Shown piece by piece: positions 61,382 to 64,000 of a stretch of 64,000 nt of DNA. The position numbers and the translations under genes were made by a program. The stretch covers positions 124,001 to 188,000 of the forward strand of contig JABCPU010000062.1 in the NCBI GenBank assembly GCA_016800925.1, in the 5' to 3' direction. Origin of the DNA: Suillus spraguei. Lineage: Eukaryota > Basidiomycota > Agaricomycetes > Boletales > Suillaceae. The notes below the pieces were generated by a model that searched no databases, was not told where the DNA came from, and was given only the letters and a program-made list of their open reading frames with translations. Each line of letters opens with the position of its first letter. Position 1 is the first letter of the stretch.

Positions 61382-63841
61382 TCAGATATCCACTTCTTTA
61401 CTAATACTACTCACTGCCGGATCAGGTACAGGTACAAACCTCTTTATGATGGGTTCTACGCCGGGTTCGGACTCATCCAGGCTCACCATCGCAACCTCAT
61501 TTTCCATGATCCCATTCTTGCTGAAATCTTTGAGTGCAAGACTCCCAGCAGCGCATGCCATAATGAGATGAAGAGTGTTTGACACATCGAAGTGGGCCCT
61601 GTGGTGAACTCTGCCGTGGTGCTCGTTATATTCTTGATGCTTGGCATGTGCTTCATGCTCTTTCTTACGATCTTGATGCTCTTTCCAAGCCTCTAACATA
61701 CAGTACGACGCGCAGGCGAAAGTGAGGATGCTGATAATGGTGAGCGGGATTGTAGCGAGTAGATATGTCGGTGAATCCCTGGCCCAGCGAGTCCAGCCAA
61801 TCGTCGATATGAACATGGTCCCAGTGACTGGGGAAGAGAGGTTATTCGGAATGATATTATCCGGGAAACTACCCGTGGCCATAAATCCGGAGCGAAGGAA
61901 CTGTGAAATAATTCTGCGTCAATTTAGACTACACTGAATGGGCCGGCAACCTCACCGTGGCGGAAAACTCGACAACACCACGCCAGTAATCTTCCTAAGG
62001 AATTTATAAGAGTTGGATCAAGATTACATGACATAAAACTGACGAGCTCAAGGTAAACCTGTGTATCATTGAGATTGTTGTTGACATATCCGGTAGTAGT
62101 CGAGGAATAAATGGAGTATAAGGTATCCCCAATCGTGCTGCTCGTAAGTCCCTGCGAGTTGATCGACTGAAATCTGGCAACTGCAGCGATAAATAACAGT
62201 AGCTCGGCATTCTCTGGCCTGAAAGGAGTGGATGAGGTGACCTCAGAAGAAATTTGTTCATTGGAATAATCAGCGCGGACTGTGGTCAAAAGAGGAACCA
62301 CATCGCACACGCTTGCTTTAAGGAACCCATACTTGTAAAACCCTTGTGTAAAAATGGCTACAAGAACAGAATCAGTTAATGATGCCAGACGTGCATATTT
62401 CAAAGGCTCACTGAAATTTTTATAAGTTTGGTTCTCATTCATCGGTCCTAAGCACACAACAGATGGAAGAAAGCCACTCCCTGATGAGCTCGTATTTCCG
62501 TTTGCATCTACCATAGTCACGTATTCATACGAGGCCAGCGCATCTAGAAACTATCAGTGAGATTGAAAAAAAAAAAAGATATTCAAGATCCAAACTTACT
62601 GTTACCACAGTTGGCACTGATATTCCACAAGCGGAGACCGGTGATGGAGTTGTTCGAAGCAGCCGCTGCGTTGGTATAGATCACGTAAGAGTTGTTCGTG
62701 TCCCAGAGGTACTGCGTTTGACTCGAGTCCATGGCTTGGCAGCTGACATTAGCTGTTAACCCTTGTTGCGACATGGAGTAGTTCGTGCTGAAGCCTTGAG
62801 GAATATGAGTGCTGGCCCGTGATCCAGGTCTAACTCCTGTGTTGACCGTGATATTTCCACCGGAAAACCCAAGACGAGTACCGTTAGCATTCGGAACTCC
62901 ATCCGAGCCGGAAAATGATTCAATGGTGGGAACGATCCCCTCTAGTTGTACAGTATCGAAAAATAATTTAGAGTGAATCGAGGGGCTGGACGTACGTGTG
63001 GACGTGTTGTATTTTGCACCATTGAAATTGAATGTTCCGGGAAGACCAAACGTATACCCTGCAGCGACAACTCCGCTGAGCATTGCACCGATGTCGAGAA
63101 TTTCAAAAGAATTGTCCTGGACTTAGTTATTCTATTTAACAAGCAACCTGTCAACTCGAGTAGAAATACATACTGAGACCATTTGCTAGGAATTCTTCCT
63201 GAAGTATGATGGCAAACGCGCTTCCAGTTATATCAAGTTCGGATCCATTCAACTGTACTGGCCACATGAAGTAGGTCGGTGTCAAGAGAGTTGTCCACCT
63301 ATGACGCTATTTGAATGGAACGATCTCGACGATGCATCCAGAGAAGACGTACCCAGCCGTTAAGAGCCTCAGCATCGCGAAGATGAACAGTGTCAAGAGG
63401 GTCAATCCCTTAAATTGGCGTTTCAAAATATGAGAGCCCTCTGCCAAAGCAACACCAGTGCTCAGGTGAATCAGAGAAATGGGCTTCCACATTCGACGTC
63501 TTAGTGTCTCTTTGACCGAAAACGTGAAAAGACTGATGGAACAAATCGCCTTTCACTGAATGATTAATCGAAGAGAACAAAAGGTAGACAGACGTGGCAG
63601 CGGTGACTGAGAGCACAGTTGCTATCAATGTGACAACCATTGTTAATTCCCCAGGATGGTTCACCATTAACTCGCAGACTGAATTGGATGGAGCAAGGTA
63701 TTCAAAGTAGGCGACTGCACCAAGGAACCCGAATCCAAATGTCAGGATAACCATCTGGACAATGACGATAGCTGTGAAACGCCCAAATTTTTCGGGAAAC
63801 TTCGGATGAGAAGGGGTAGAAGGGATAGATGCAAGCATCAT
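61382..63841 (-). CDS. Uncharacterised multi-pass membrane protein, copy B
   Basis: Closely related to 32372-34852 along its whole length, with the same exon order. Start taken at the Met pair MMLASIP (63841), shared with copy A. The frame is open further up to 63982, where copy B has ATT in place of the ATG that copy A has at 34882. Two N-terminal membrane helices (IVIVQMVILTFGFGFLGAVA; VTLIATVLSVTAATSVYLLF). A sequon-rich middle region follows (NGT, NIT, NYS, NNS, NIS). A third helix (TIPLTIISILTFACASYCML) is in frame here, then a His/Lys-rich tail and stop at 61382. No family recognised. Unlike copy A, its C-terminal part is intact. About 27 kb of mostly repeats separate the copies. Confidence 0.65.
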
Positions 63842-64000
63842 AGGAGGAGGGGAATATGCAGATATTGCGAGAGGAGGGCTGAATGCAGACACAGCAGGAG
63901 GAGGGGTCAGTGCAGAATCAATGTGGTCACTCAGATAGAAATATATACTTAGCGGAGCACAAACCTTGCTGCATGCATGCATGCCGGTGACACAGCTTAT

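Overview
This window looks like nuclear DNA of a mushroom-forming basidiomycete (Agaricomycetes). The signs are many very short spliceosomal introns (about 45-60 bp) in every conserved gene, a typical agaricomycete F-box pair, two NLR-like STAND NTPase genes, and Ty3/Gypsy chromoviruses and a Ty1/Copia element. I cannot name the species.

Left half (1-34,900), mostly genes. Two paralogous F-box genes (+, 80-1668 and 3245-4801) flank a decayed minus-strand reading frame. Next come two conserved housekeeping genes: tyrosyl-DNA phosphodiesterase TDP1 (+, 6188-8673, 12 exons, two ubiquitin-interacting motifs) and the small-subunit processome factor KRR1 (+, 9141-10695). An NB-ARC protein with a helical-repeat tail (-, 10961-13479), a 1-kb TIR-flanked DNA element (13825-14840) and a NACHT-transmembrane gene with several broken frames (-, 15873-19923) follow. 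Then come an MFS sugar porter (-), a class-3-type aldehyde dehydrogenase (-), a GH38 alpha-mannosidase of the Ams1 type (+), and the first copy of an uncharacterised membrane protein (-).

Middle to right (34,900-61,000), mostly repeats. After about 4 kb with no convincing gene there is a truncated Copia element on the minus strand, with two Gypsy-type solo LTRs inserted in it. To its right is a Russian-doll stack. A plus-strand chromovirus (element 1, 43677-51275, TSD CAAGG) sits inside the 3' LTR of a minus-strand sister copy (element 2, 43550-58703, TSD GTATG). Element 2 sits inside a solo LTR (43056-59101, TSD GCTAT), which itself interrupts what looks like a fourth LTR (42743-59116). A further solo LTR (60346-60975) splits one unit of a tandem repeat. 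The second copy of the membrane-protein gene (-) ends the window.

The most interesting biology is in the two chromoviruses. Both keep a perfect 11-nt complementarity between the predicted 5' end of their RNA and the primer-binding site next to the LTR, the layout of Tf1-type self-priming. Both also carry about 1.5 kb of extra coding sequence after the chromodomain, specifying a coiled-coil segment and a protein with two zinc-knuckle-like motifs. The Copia element instead has a primer-binding site matching the anticodon arm of initiator tRNA-Met, as expected for half-tRNA priming. Many reading frames in the repeats, the NACHT gene and membrane-protein copy A are broken by single-base gaps. These may be real decay or unpolished assembly.
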